A DNA stretch of 64,000 bases. It comes from Vandiemenella viatica. Taxonomy: Eukaryota; Arthropoda; Insecta; Orthoptera; Morabidae. The stretch is taken from NCBI GenBank assembly GCA_031002005.1, contig CM061919.1, positions 224,314,739 to 224,378,738 on the forward strand, written 5' to 3'. A program made the position numbers and the translations under genes. Position 1 is the stretch's first letter, and each line of letters opens with the position of its first letter. The notes beneath the pieces are model-generated. The model searched no databases and was not told where the DNA came from. It was given only the letters and a program-made list of their open reading frames with translations. Shown here piece by piece: positions 20,765 to 32,283 of the stretch.

Positions 20765-21564
20765 GATAACATTACACGATGTAGATGGCGATGCCAGATT
20801 TTTTCCACTAGGTCTTCTTCTAATTTTCGTGTCGGTGGCAGCATCAGATAGAGGTATTTTTTCCGCCAATGCGATGGCTTTGTCACTGTCTGAAGGTCTG
20901 ACTGAGATACATTTATTCCTAGTTGTGGGCATGACAGTAAATGTATCATAGTTTCGTTCTCACCGCAGGAACATGTGGTATTGGTTGCTCTCCCAGGTAT
21001 CCCCACGATGCAAGAGTGTCTTTGCAGCTGGCAACTCCAACTCAAAGTCTGTTCAGTGACTTCCATATGGGCCGTGGTTCTTCAGACCCATGTGGTAGAT
21101 TCTCTTTCGGCTTGATACAATCGATGTTGTGTCGAACTCTCTTCTCCGAGGCCGATTTTCCTTTCTGTGGCGTTGCTGTCCTTAAAAAGCTGGATCGGGA
21201 CCCGATGGCGCTGGTGCATAACCACGTAGAGGGTGTCGGGCGTCTCTTTCACTCTGAGCGTAGCCGTGTTGGTAGCATATTTCTCCAGGGGCAAGGCCAG
21301 CCAATATCTCTCCATCATTGCCCCAGGTGACACGATCTGAGGCATCCTGTGATAATTCGGCATGTTCTGTGAAGCGACAAGCAAGTTGCCTCCACATGTG
21401 TCGTTATATTTCGTAACGTCCGGCGTGCCCTGGTAACAGAAGGCAAGTTGCCTCCTGGCGAAACCTTGTACCACGATGACCGCTACAAAACTTACATCAA
21501 CGCCGGGTCTACCAAGCTCGGTTTGAATTCGGACGGGGCACAATTCCGTCCCACCTCTTCTCAT
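20763..21564 (-). pseudogene. non-LTR retrotransposon reverse transcriptase, C-terminal remnant (Jockey/CR1-like)
   Basis: On the minus strand a frameshifted remnant contains CRIITGC followed by LRS. This fits the (L)RIITG motif in the region after the RT domain of Jockey/CR1-type proteins. Further on, TTCSCGENETMIHLLSCPQL is the C-terminal CxC...HLLxC zinc-like motif. The two motifs sit in different frames, and stops separate them. The remnant ends in the (TA)n run. Endonuclease and RT palm are absent. Clade assignment is tentative. Confidence 0.6.
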
Positions 21565-21762
21565 GATTGAAAATTGGACATCTGTGTACAGCAGGGGGCC
21601 AGTGCCAGGAAAAAAAATTGTCTGCTAAAGTTATTAAAGACGAAATAGGGAACTACTTCAGGTTTACAAGAAAAGGCAAAAACTCGTACACAGCAAATTT
21701 ATGCATTTCTTCTCCACTTTATAAAAGTAGAGCGTATTTTAAAATTTTTTGGTGTGTGTGTT

Positions 21763-21993
21763 TTTTTTTTTTTTACTTATGGCATTACGCCTCGTTGACG
21801 TCGAGTTTATTAAGGTACAAGGAACGGAAAGGAATTCGGTCATGGCTTTTTGAAGGAAGCATCCCGGCATTCGCCTGGAGTTATTTGGGGGAAACCATGG
21901 AAAACTAAAATCTGGAGGCCCGAACTGAGATTTGAACAGGCGTCCTCCCGAATGCGAAGATAGAGCGATAACCGCTCACTCACCACGCTCGGT
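21763..21993 (-). mobile_element. SINE family A, minus strand
   Basis: A T-run (21,764-21,775) is followed by the reverse complement of the family body (ggaattcggtcatggc, gaaggaagcatcccgg, aaaccatggaaaac) and a head ending ctcggt. Box B is mutated (gagatttgaacagg on the plus strand). Confidence 0.85.
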
Positions 21994-22669
21994 ATTATTA
22001 AGCTTTAAAATTTATTTTCTCAACATATGCCCATACATTGAGGAATCTATAATAAGTAATAAAACAGTGAAAAATATCATGTCTGTAAGTTTATTTCAAA
22101 AATTGTAATTGAAATTTACGCTGCCGATAGTTGAGATGTCAAAATCTCAACACACATTTGAAAATTAAGGAAATTCAGTCATTAATGTCCTCCAATATAC
22201 AGTAAAGATAACGCAAGGCAAAACTGGGACACTGCAAATTATATGCATTGTTTTGGTCAATTTCTAAAGATAGATCACATTTAGGCCTATGAGATCTAAA
22301 ATTTATTTCTTTGGCGCATGCCCATCACCCCATCACCAGAGATGAAATAAGATAGAAAGTTAGTGTAAGACTGAACAAAGCACACAGTGATAAAATTAAA
22401 AATAAACGAATTTCAAAGTTTAAAATGTAATTTTCTGCTTTGTTGGCCGCAATCAGAAACTTAGTTATTTCACCTGAGAATGACGCAGCCAGATGAACTG
22501 TTTGGTTGCCTGTACCAATATCATTCTCTGAGAATGGGCCTCTTTCCCATCTCTACTGCGAGTTCGTAAGATATATTTGTAATTAAAAATAATAGTTTAC
22601 AAAGAAGTCTACGCAGTTATACCATCGATTTTTTCTTTCTTTTTCTTCCTTCGGTATCTCCCGGCCAAC
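21994..22669. other. unassigned
   Basis: AT-rich; nothing recognised. Confidence 0.3.
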
Positions 22670-22681
22670 AATGCCATACGC

Positions 22682-22834
22682 TCAAATAATTGCGCAGGCG
22701 ACCGTCGTAAGTATTATCTCCGAGTGGAGCCGCGTCGTTTTGTTGAAACCTCCTCTGATGAAGGCCACAGCACGATGGCCGAAACGTTGGATTTCAACAA
22801 AACGACGCGTCTTCACCCGGAGAACCAGGATAAT
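22682..22834. mobile_element. 153-bp fold-back element with 12-bp TSD
   Basis: A perfect 12-bp direct repeat, aatgccatacgc, lies at 22670-22681 and 22835-22846. Between them is an inverted repeat whose inner arms are exact for 18 bp (cgcgtcgttttgttgaaa and its complement) and continue outward with mismatches through ccgagtggag/cacccggag. The loop contains tgatgaaggccac...ggccgaaacg, itself a small hairpin and a word known from dispersed repeats in many animals. It has no coding capacity. Confidence 0.82.
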
Positions 22835-22846
22835 AATGCCATACGC

Positions 22847-23717
22847 GGTTAACTTCTGATCATAATGTTTCGATTGTTTGCTCTGCGGTAATCTTAAAGA
22901 GACGGCGAGCTGTGTATTTGAAGTGCAGCTTGCAAATTGTTGTTCTTAGAATGCAAAATCCTATGGTATAGCCACGGTGACCTCCATGTATCTATATGAT
23001 AGAGTGTACCCGTCCCCACACTATATTGTATTAAAATCACAAAACAGATGATAAGATTTTGAAGATTCATTGTTCGTAAGATTGTTAAGGATTTTATAAG
23101 ATTGGATTAAAAACATATATACTCAAGTTGTTATAGTTTGTTTCGTAAGTCACGGTCACTATTTTAGTCCTTGCCAAAGTGTGGCAGTATTAGAAAGGGA
23201 TTCATTATAAAGGCAGATTGGTTTGTGTGTGAAAATTACTGCAGCACTCCACCAACAACTGATATGTTAAAGGAGGCCGGAATAAGATTCATTATAACGC
23301 AGGAGGAAGGTGAAGAGAGTGTTGGGATGATGAAGATTGGATAGATATTAGAAGAAGAATTAGGAATGGAAGAGATAACCATGATCATAAGCTAGCACTT
23401 GACATCAGGCGAAAAAAAAATATATTTTGGTGGAAAGCGAATCATGGGACTGGAATAAATTAGCACAGTAAATTATGAACAAATTATCTAAGTCAGAGAG
23501 AAAATTTGAAATTTATAAAGGACAATAGTAGAAGCACTAAAAGACTTTAAGAAAACCAATAAATAAATAATATCTATTAAATATGAAATCAGGAGATTAA
23601 GGAGGTTCCATGATATCCAACGCAACTGAAAGATAAAATCTAAACGTATATATAAAACTAATTCCGGCAGACGCTAACTTCTCGCAGATAGGAGTTCGGA
23701 AGCACAGTTTTAGTTTT
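22847..23717. other. unassigned
   Basis: AT-rich, purine-rich in part (23,250-23,600); no gene recognised. Confidence 0.3.
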
Positions 23718-24009
23718 TGGACGTAGCTTCCGAGGCTTGGGTTGTGCGATTTCGCACTGCTACCTGCCATTCGGGAGGACCGAGTTCAAACCCGGTGTCG
23801 GCCATCCTGTCTGAGGTTTTCCGTGTTTTTCCTCAGACACTCTAGGCGAATGCTGGGATGGTTCCTTACAAGGCCACGGCCGACCTTCCACCCCCTCCCT
23901 CCCCGTAGTGTAGTAGGCTGAAAAGGATCTCCGTGATCCTCCAGCAGCCCGCCTCCCAGCTTTCAGCTGGAAGGAATGAAATAGTTAAAAAAAAAAAAAA
24001 AAAAAAAAA
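23718..24009 (+). mobile_element. SINE, family A subtype 2, with poly(A)
   Basis: The head and box B (gagttcaaacccggtg) are followed by ggttttccgtgtttttcctc, cactctaggcgaatgctggg, atggttccttacaaggcc and gaaaaggatctccgtgatcc. A second copy of this variant lies at 26.03 kb. The tail is about 23 A (23,987-24,009). The body differs from the main form by tcag/gag insertions and a longer 3' region. Confidence 0.82.
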
Positions 24010-24688
24010 TTGGTTCCATTTTTAAAATGTTAAAATTGTGAATAATTGTTTTCGTAACAGTCATGTTTGATGGATTTGGTATTCTCATAGTTGGTGATTT
24101 AAAGTTCTAAGCAATGATATTTAACTGAAATTTGGTGACAGTTACTTCTAGAATCCCAATACTAATTTTTCAACAAAATGTAGACAGTATTTTTCTCCTC
24201 GTTTCAAAGGATAAGTGTGCAATGTTTCATCGAGATCGGATGAAAAATGTGGATTTGTATGAAGAACAAACAAACAAACATACATACATTTTTCTTTATA
24301 TATGTAGATTACTATTATTATTATTATTCTGCTTCTTTTGTGTTTGGTGAATTTGTATCATATACTTTTGTAATTAAAGTTATACGGTAACTGAAATAGG
24401 AAATATATGTTTCGTATTTAATATGATCCACCATTTAAAAAGAACTTAAGTGACAGCGGACACTGTCGTCGCTGCTTGCATGCGCACTTCACGCGTAACG
24501 CTAGCAAATTTTTGGCTACCTTGTCCAAAGAAATTTCATTTTTTTTTTTTTAAATCTGTTCAATAAAAATATATCCTCCGACGAACTTATTTGAAGGTGA
24601 TTTGAACTTTGTAAATTATCTCGTTTATAGCCACTCTGTGCACCGCTACAAATCTGCAACACATCCGGAATCGTAACCAGAGCGCAGC
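24010..24688. other. unassigned; dispersed repeat 24,105-24,310
   Basis: The stretch aaggataagtgtgcaatgtt...catcgagatcgg...acaaacaaacatacatac matches the 3' tail pattern of a common insect dispersed repeat. An ATT microsatellite follows near 24,310-24,330. No gene. Confidence 0.4.
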
Positions 24689-24703
24689 TTGGAGTTTTGT
24701 GCG

Positions 24704-24807
24704 TGTGTGTGTGTGTGTGTGTGTGCGTGGGCGCGCTGTGCGTGTGTGTGTGTATGTGTATGTGTATGTGTGTGCGTGTGCGTGTGCGTGTGCGTGTGCG
24801 TGTGCGT

Positions 24808-24842
<35 letters not shown>
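24704..24842. repeat. (TG)n / (TGCGTG)n microsatellite
   Basis: About 140 bp of alternating purine-pyrimidine sequence: pure TG, then tatg and cgtgtg variants, then six-base tgcgtg units, then TG again. All six frames stay open, which creates spurious Cys-Val and Thr-His ORFs. Confidence 0.95.
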
Positions 24843-24843
<1 letters not shown>

Positions 24844-25187
24844 CCGCTGCACAGCGCTGATAATCCGCGCTGCTGTCGGCGCCGACGCGATTCGGCAAAC
24901 ACGAATACGGATTACCGTCCATTGGACTCGATTAACAGCAGACAACAGCTCCGATTTTGTGATCCGCCTGCTAGATTCCACCAACCGGCGCGAATGCTAC
25001 TAGAATACTGTACGTACCGGCGTTTAGTACGTCAGTTTGCCAGCGAATTCAATAGCACTCTGTACGCAATGGAGACCACGTTATCTAAATACTCATCATC
25101 ATCGTCAGTGTCCTGCAGGTTTTCCACATGGCTGCTCTCTTCCACACAGAGAGTCATACCAGGCACTGCTAGAGAAATATTAATGTG
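24843..25187. other. unassigned, moderately GC-rich
   Basis: The plus strand is open for about 100 codons after the microsatellite, but the frame has no recognisable domain. Confidence 0.3.
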
Positions 25188-25191
25188 GTAG

Positions 25192-25392
25192 TGTCTCGTT
25201 GCGTGATGAGTGAGGGGTTAAAGCTCTGGCCTCGCATTCGGGAGGACGCCGGTTCAAATCCCCGTCATGGTATCCAGATTTGGGTTTTCCATGATTTCCT
25301 AAATCACTCCAGGCGAATACCGGGATGCTTCCTTCAGAAACGCCATGGTCGAATTCCCTCCCGTTCCTCCTTGTCCACAGTCCTATGTGTGT
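25192..25392 (+). mobile_element. SINE family A
   Basis: The head (gtctcgttgcgtgatgagtg), ctcgcattcgggaggacgcc, box B ggttcaaatcc, ggttttccatgatttcc, ccaggcgaataccgggatgc and gaattccctcccgttcc are present in order. The A-rich tail is lost. Confidence 0.85.
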
Positions 25393-25423
25393 GATAAATG
25401 TATTGTGAAAACTGTGTAACTAC

Positions 25424-25690
25424 TTACTTACTTACTTTCCGTGTCCAGAAAAAAACGACTTCAGATTCTCGCTCCCAAAATTCAGCGGCTTTAATCACCT
25501 TGTCATTTGCTTCAATTGGATCTTCTTTTGACCAGATTATTCCAATGATGTTGCATCTGAGCAGGTGTTCATGATCCTGTACCTCCCTGCAGTCACATCT
25601 ATGATCGTCCTCTGTAGGTAATGAGGTGGAGATTGTGGATCGTCCCAGAATTCGCATTGATGATTGCGTAAAACCACCTAACAACCGCGA
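25424..25690 (-). pseudogene. LINE-encoded protein, C-terminal remnant
   Basis: On the minus strand an 86-codon frame carries DDHRCDCREVQDHEHLLRC, the CxC...HLLxC zinc-like motif near the end of Jockey/R1-type ORF2 proteins. It is followed by ANDKVIKAAEFWE, which fits the extreme C-terminus. Nothing upstream (RT or endonuclease) is present. It is a 3' fragment of a LINE different from the one at 20.8 kb. Confidence 0.6.
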
Positions 25691-26031
25691 CCAGGACGGC
25701 CTATAAGCTGGGTCCCGCTACACCACCGTAAGCCACTGTGGTGGAACCATAACGCGCGCAGTCACAGTGGCGGATACCTAAATACTAATTCCGATTATTT
25801 GGGTAATTCGTGTTGTAATGCCCCTTTTTGGTTTTAGATATTTGATAATACGTCTGGAATTGATATAAGTAATTAAAATTTTATTAATTTAATATTTACA
25901 GGACTTTACTTTAATATCACCCTGCCGTGAGAGTAGCTTTCTTTATTGCAGTGTTGTTGTAGGGCATTTTCCCGCAGTCACCTGTTCACGCTAATGCGAT
26001 TAGAAGGGGTCCAACAAAATGTTCCAAACAC
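25691..26031. other. unassigned
   Basis: No recognisable content. Confidence 0.3.
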
Positions 26032-26242
26032 CGAGGCTCGAGTGGTGCGAAATGCCATTCAGGAGGACGGCGGTCAAATCTCGTTCGGTCTTCCTGACAG
26101 GTTTTCCGTGGTTTTTCTCAGTCACTCAAGGCGAATGCAGGGATGGTTCCCTACAAGGCCACAGCCGACTTCCATCCCCCATCCCTCCCCTTTAGGTTAG
26201 TAGGCTGAAAAGGGTCCTCGAGAAATTGTAAAAAAAAAATAA
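26032..26242 (+). mobile_element. SINE, family A subtype 2
   Basis: The sequence from catt-caggaggacggcggtcaa to ggttttccgtggtttttctc, cactcaaggcgaatgcaggg, atggttccctacaaggccac, and gttagtaggctgaaaagggtc with an A-run follows the 23.7-kb copy. Box B has lost two bases. Confidence 0.8.
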
Positions 26243-26501
26243 TGTTCCAAGCAATCCTTTCCACTCATACTTTCTCGTGGCAAATAAATGTGTCCTTATA
26301 GCACACTCGTAGGATATTTCCTCCAATAGCTTTCACCTATATCCATAGCTTGTTGGAAGGCAAGGATCCGTTTTGGTTGTCTGGGAGTCCAACAACATCC
26401 AACACGTCCTCCATGTAGTCCTGTAACCTCTTTCACGGTCCATCAACAGTTCTTTATTGAAAATCGGATCATCGTCGGTCCAAGGTGGGTGGCGAGCACG
26501 G

Positions 26502-26733
26502 AACAGAGTGTGGTGGATGAGCGGTAACGCTCTGGCCTCGAATTCGGGAAGACGCAGGTTCAAATGCCCGTCCGTGCATCCAGATTTGTGTTTCCATGGT
26601 TTCCCCAAATAACTCCAGGAAAATGCTTCATTTAAAAGGGAATGGCCGAATTGCTTCCCGATCCTATTTCCCATTCTTTCCCGCCTCTAATGACCTCGAC
26701 GACGACAAGTCGTGTTGCCATAAGCAAAAAACA
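26502..26733 (+). mobile_element. SINE family A
   Basis: The head cagagtgtggtggatgagcg, gcaggttcaaatgcccgtcc (box B), catccagatttgtg, ggtttccccaaataactcc, gaattgcttcccgatcc and cctcgacgacgacaagtcg follow the family order. A small deletion has removed part of the cggg-atgcttcc block. Confidence 0.8.
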
Positions 26734-27499
26734 AGCGAGCACGGAGATGTGTGACGACGTGACCTTGTGCTTGACGCTTGAGGTAGTCGAGCCACGAATT
26801 CATACGGATTGGTTTTTAGACGTGTGCGTAGTTACAGCATATAAATAATTTAATTCACTTGTGAGATCATCCCAAGTTTTTTGTTGTTAAAATATGAGTA
26901 AAAAATAAATATGGCAGTATTATATGGAAATAGACTTTACTTATGAAAAAATATAAAATTTGGCATAAAATATATACCTAGTTTGATTTTAAATGTATTT
27001 TTGATAAAATTTTATACTCTAAATAATTATAAATTTATTTGTGTACCTCTGCATCCGTTTCCAAAAAAGATCCACAACCGTGGATATTAAGCACTGAACA
27101 TCCACATCCGTGGATATTAAGCACTGAATATCCGTATTCGTGGATATTAAGCACTGAACATCACCATCTACAAAGATGACTTCTGTTACAACCCTACTCG
27201 ATGTGAGCACGTTAAACGATATCCGTAAACTTTCACATTGAACGAGAAAGTAGAGAAATGTCGTTTCGATATCTAAATAAGAATGACTGCAGCAGATGGT
27301 AGTAAACTGTTCTGATGAAAAATGGACGTACAAGAAAAAAGGATATTGTCAGACACGAACGGTGTTATGGCCTTAACTAGAGCGATGATGAAGATTATAA
27401 GCTTTTTTCGATGCACCCGTATGAAGAGTACTAATGCAAAGGAACCATCAGTTATGTGGATATCCTTAAGGCCGTTTTTCCTAGCGACGCGTATTTTGC
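26734..27499. other. unassigned, with a 30-bp tandem repeat
   Basis: AT-rich; apart from the tandem repeat at 27,071-27,160 nothing is recognised. Confidence 0.3.
27071..27160. repeat. 30-bp tandem repeat, 3 copies
   Basis: Exact 30-bp period with copies starting at 27071, 27101 and 27131. The core tggatattaagcactgaa is invariant and only the first ten bases vary. On the minus strand it reads as a ten-residue CLIST-type repeat, but no gene context supports translation. Confidence 0.92.
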
Positions 27500-27945
27500 A
27501 CAGCAGGAAACTGTTTTCACCTAATCACGACGGACGGAGCGCGAAATGTAATGCGCGCTGTGAAAGTATTTTCCTAAGGCTACGTGTTTATCTATTCGGC
27601 TGACTTAAGGGTAGGGTCTCAGTGGTTTAAAATGGATTGAAGAAGATGGAACATGATCGCCACGTTGTTTTAAAACATATTACAGTCGATTTCGGGATCA
27701 TGCGCAAGATTTTCAGATTTTTTTTACTCCTATAAATTTAAACCAAACTGTTTACTTGGGCGTTACTGTGAGTTGTTGCTTACACAACATGCTTAGGGAT
27801 GAGTATCGGAGAATTACAGTTATAACTCAAATCTTGAAGGATTTTCCAACTCAAAGCCTGATTCTTCCTCAATCTGAAGGGTTTCAAGTGAGAAGTCGAT
27901 TCACTGACAACTTCAGCACCAACCGTGGAGATCCAGATTAAAGAA
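27500..27945 (+). pseudogene. PIF/Harbinger-like transposase remnant, C-terminal
   Basis: The frame at 27,756-27,941 reads VSCCLHNMLRDEYR and ends RSRFTDNFSTNRGDPD. In Harbinger DDE_4 nucleases the last catalytic helix region is followed by a (A)CC.LHN.L motif, and the C-terminus carries R..F..YF...G. Both occur here at a plausible spacing. Upstream (27,510-27,560) RNVMRA is compatible with the preceding RAR..VE.AFG block, but in another frame and with stops. No TIRs or TSD were found. Confidence 0.45.
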
Positions 27946-28834
27946 ATATCACCATCACCACAGATCTACATGTGAATTAATTATGAAACATGTTTTTAAT
28001 TAGGTAGTAAAGATGTTGAAGCAGTAATGAAATCGATAGTTTGCTAAAATTATTGCACAAAATTAATTAACTAAAATCAATTAATAAAAACTCTTCTCCT
28101 ATTTTCAGAACTTTCCTAGCTTTCCGCACTTTCTTGTCGTGCTTTTTAACATTTTACAATCATAAGTTTGATCTTCGCATAAAACGCGAGACGCAACAAA
28201 CAGCGTGCGACGCGTTAGACTCCTCTCCAAGCAGTGGGTCAAACACGCTGAGATTAATACGTCAATGTGTAATGGTTTACGCTCTTTAGGAAAACAGCCC
28301 CATTATATTTAGGGGAATTAGTTGGCGGCGTAACTCGTCGTACACGGCGCAAAATACGCGTCGCTTAGTGTACTTCGCACGCACAATGCAAAGTTCGCAA
28401 GACGTGAAGATTAGTTAAAAATATCGAATAGGGGAATTCTAGCCAGACATATCATAACTGTGGTATGAGACCGCTATTGTTCTACTTATTGCGGTACCAA
28501 ACACAACCTGGGCGCTGTTATGTGTGGGTTAATAGAAGGGCACAGGTTTCAAACACTAATCAAAAGAAGCATCTGGTCGATAAAGTTTCTCAAACAATGT
28601 GGAAAAAAGATTTCTTATGTTAGGTTGTGGCCTCCTCTCTGAACACGATGCATCCTGTGGCAGATGGCCCGAACTTGCTGGCAGCAAACTTGATCGCTCC
28701 TGTGATGTCGGCTTCCCTGCGACACTTCTTGCCGTGCTATGTGGACAAGTGGAAGGCGGTAACAAACTTGCAAGGACAACGTATCAGCTGCTAAGCTGTC
28801 AGGAGCTGATTAATCGTTGCGATAATTAATGGCC
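27946..28834. other. unassigned
   Basis: 28,560-28,830 is GC-richer and open on both strands for about 70 codons; I do not recognise either product. The rest is AT-rich. Confidence 0.3.
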
Positions 28835-29060
28835 TAGCGGTGTGGTAGGTCAGTGGTTGAGGTGCTCGCTTTCGAAACTTCGCAGTCCGGTCCAGGATTC
28901 AAATTCTGGTGTTGCCAGGAGTCGTGTTTGATTATATGAGCTATGCCAGGATGTATTCGGATTTCACGTTAAACTGTAGCTCCTAGATGAAAGGAACTGA
29001 CCATCCTACCTCTGACACAATGGCTCCTTCAAGTTGTGAAATAGTTTTTTTCTTTTATTT
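28835..29060 (+). mobile_element. tRNA-headed SINE, family D
   Basis: The head gtggtaggtcagtggttgag, gtgctcgctttcg (box A region) and ccaggattcaaattctgg (box B) is followed by a body ending gaaaggaactgaccatccta, cctctgacac and tggctccttcaagttgtg. The 3' part of the same family lies inverted at 54.6 kb. The 3' end is a T-rich run. Confidence 0.75.
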
Positions 29061-30779
29061 TTTTTTTAATTAACAAGCATGGGAGTAACGCTGGATTGGA
29101 ACGTCACAGGTAATATATACCGTCCCTTCCACATCAACAAAGGGCTCTGAACCATCCACAGTTAATTAGAGATAGTGAATGTTATACATACGACGGTCAC
29201 CTTACAAGTTATTGGTCTCACAGTGATGCTCATAAGTTAAAACAACAGCTGTGGTCTACTTTTTACAACAGTCTTCTTTAAAGTAACCACATACTTCCTC
29301 AAATCTTCCAATAGCGTTGAAATGCTTTTATGCCATCTGCATAGAAAGATCTACTATATAATTTCGTAAGCTCACTCACTCACCACGATAGCTATTGGCT
29401 GGAGAACGGTGACACGTGTCAGCCTTCGCTTGCAAAACAGCGACCAGAAATACAATTAGAAGAGATTTGTGGTTATGTCTACAATTTAATAGCTAGGCAA
29501 CTGCTACCAAATTAATTGCCATAATACATTCATTAAGTTTTACCTTTCGTAATGTTTCATAGTTTTAAAAAATCGATAAATTTTGCGGCTGAAAAAATGA
29601 GGATCTGCTTTTCGGTAACATGTTGCTAATGAAAGCAACTTAAAAAACCTTTAAAAAATTAAAATACTCATGGTCTCTGCTGTAACCACGAATGCCAATT
29701 GTCATTCCGGCTTAGGATAATTTTCTATTTAATTAAAACTTTCGCTGATGTTGTTGCTTGACTAAAGTTTATCCATTACGTTTTATTTGCTTTTTAGAGA
29801 TTTTACTGACCACTTTCGTTAATGGCTTTTATTCATTTTCGCTGTACGTGACCTATTAGGTTATTTTAAGTGTACATCAGACCAAAAATGTTACCGAATC
29901 GAGTATTATGGAAATTCATTTCTTTTGAGTTGCTCAACTGTTTAATAATATGGAATGTGTATTAAGTTATCTGGCATTTACAGATACTATGACCAATCAT
30001 TAGATTATGAGTATTTGCCCAGTCTCAATAAAAAAAAAACACAACTTGATTCTTTCGAAGCAAACAGGATTTTTTAAAATTTTGCAGGGTGAATTTTAAG
30101 GGTAAAATACAAGTCAGGTTTGGTTTTAAGCAATTATACGATTCCACTATCGTGCCTTTTCGTATTTGATACCTACCTCTATTAGTGCTTCTGAGTTCTT
30201 CAAGCTGAAGAGATTTTATTCGGCCTGAAACACAGGTCAAGTTTATATTTGGTCAAATCAGGTCAACTTGTCATAATCATTCATCCTAAAAATTGAAAAT
30301 ATTCTACACCCGTGACGATACACAATAAACGGTCACGGCTTACACTAGTTTCACAATAAATGTACAGCACATATGACGTCATCATATGACTTTAAATCGG
30401 TGCCAAACAGTGAAAATATGAGGACAGTAGTACGGAGGTATAGAAGCATTTATGTAACGAACTGAAATCCAGTCTCATCAATTGCGGCTTTGGCAGTGAG
30501 AGATTTGTGGTTGGATGCAGCATGCTAATGAAACAAAACATATTTGACAACTTGCTTATTCTATTTTCGTTGACATTTGGTCACAATCAATACACAAAGT
30601 TAGTATAACATGCCCCTCTGACATATTCGCCTTTCTCAGCAAATATGGAACCAGTACATCTTCGAACACTAACGTTGCAGAAAGAATAGCTTTAACCTTC
30701 TTTGCAAAGGGAGAACTGGGTTGCTTCAAACACACTAACTGTTTCGTTGATTTTGCTGATAAAGCGATGGATTTTGTGA
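29061..30779. other. unassigned, AT-rich
   Basis: No gene recognised. A CRE-like octamer (tgacgtca, 30374-30381) sits between two catatg words. No supporting promoter context. Confidence 0.3.
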
Positions 30780-31242
30780 AAAAAATTCAACAAAATGCAC
30801 TGAAATTGTTTCAGAAAAAATTACGTTTTTCGCAGTAAACTGCTCACTTACTGCATCTTGAACTGCTATGAAAAGTTTCAGTAGCCAATGTGCGGAAACC
30901 TTTCTCACGTTCAGCTACTTTGTCAAATTGCGATCTAATGTCATTCTTGGAACGCCTGAGATCTCCTCAATCTGTGGAACTGTTAACCGCCCGTGTCTCA
31001 TTACCACGTCACGCAACCTGTACACATTTTTCTGAATAATTTTTATAACTATCTTTCCAGCTTAGGGACTATATTCAATGAGTGCTCTCCCTCTTTAAAT
31101 TCAGATGCCCAGTTTTTATATTTGCTAGAGAAAGTGGTACCATCCCCTCCATATTTCCCCCATATCCTAATAAATATCGTTTGGTGACATCTCTTCATTA
31201 CAGAAATATTTAATCACGATACGAATTTTTGTTTCCTCCATC
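30780..31242 (-). pseudogene. mariner transposase relic, N-terminal, heavily decayed
   Basis: On the minus strand an ATG (31242-31240) starts MEETKIRIVIKYFCNEEMSP, the characteristic first residues of one mariner subfamily, and is soon followed by a stop. After a frame change KNWASEFKEG is readable, and further down LTVPQIEEISGVP and RKVSAHW fit the second helix-turn-helix. At least three stops or frameshifts occur. It is a different and much older copy than the mariner at the window start. TIRs were not found. Confidence 0.65.
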
Positions 31243-32283
31243 TTAGAATAAATTTACAACTCGTCTGCTTCGTTTCAAGATGTATTTTTTACAATATTCT
31301 ACCAGGAACTATAGAACTGCTAGTAGTATTCTCTAGATTTCATAATTTCGTTTTCCTAGACGAGCTACCCTCAAACATTCCAAAATATCTCTTGTTCTTC
31401 TGCCGTTTTGTGTTTCAGTATCCAATAATGTATCAGAAACTAGCACCAAAAGAATTCTTGGTATGACTCGTAAAAAAAAAAAAAAAAATCAACAGCAACT
31501 TAAATCTTCAATAATACGTTCTGCGTGTGTGATATCTTAATACCTAATTAATGCAGCGCAAAACTCAAGAAAGGGGCTAAAGCGTTTATTCTAATAGACC
31601 TGTCGCAAATATTCTTTTTTTCTCTTCTGATAAAACTATGAAATTCACTACTACAGTGGAACATTAATCCCTTTACGTGGCCCAACATTCACGTCTCTAA
31701 ACGTTTTGGTGATCCTAAGAGCTTATAGCTTTAAGCCATGTTGACGTCTATTGAATAACAAATATCGCTTATTGTTGTTATAGTGCTAGTGGTTTTTATT
31801 GAAATATTCCAGTTATTCTTAGAGTATTCCATTATTCAGTTAGTTGCAGTTAACCCAGTTTCTACATATCTTTCTGTAAACTATGATGTAGTTATACCGG
31901 ATTACTGGGTAATAACAATTGCTTATAAGTAACATTCACTTAATTTTATGTTCTCAGCCACTACAGTCCTGAGCCAGTTCGCATTTGCAGCATCCCGGCT
32001 TACCATTAATATGAAAATTAACTCCCAAATATTGTTATAATTCATTGTGTATTTGTGAAAAAGTCAATGATCATTCCCTCTACATCACAAACAAGATTGT
32101 TTTGGCCGTGGTAGAAGCGCTTTGTTTGCTGTTAGTGGTATGCTGACGTTTGCTCGTTCTGCCACGCCATCGTTCTGACTCAGGCCTGTAGTAGGCTTGG
32201 TTCCGTTTTAACAATGGTAGTATTACTTTATCTAAAACGTCTATTCTAATCTAACTTTAAACATATACTACTATATCAACACT
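31243..32283. other. unassigned
   Basis: AT-rich. 32,100-32,280 may be 3' untranslated sequence of the minus-strand LINE next to it. Confidence 0.3.

Noticed and set aside
24516..25191. Long overlapping ORFs rich in Cys-Val, Thr-His or Arg-Val
   Set aside because: They are translations of the TG/TGCGTG microsatellite in different frames.
28556..28829. Two 70-codon ORFs on opposite strands
   Set aside because: No domain recognised and no splice or transcript context; left as unassigned.
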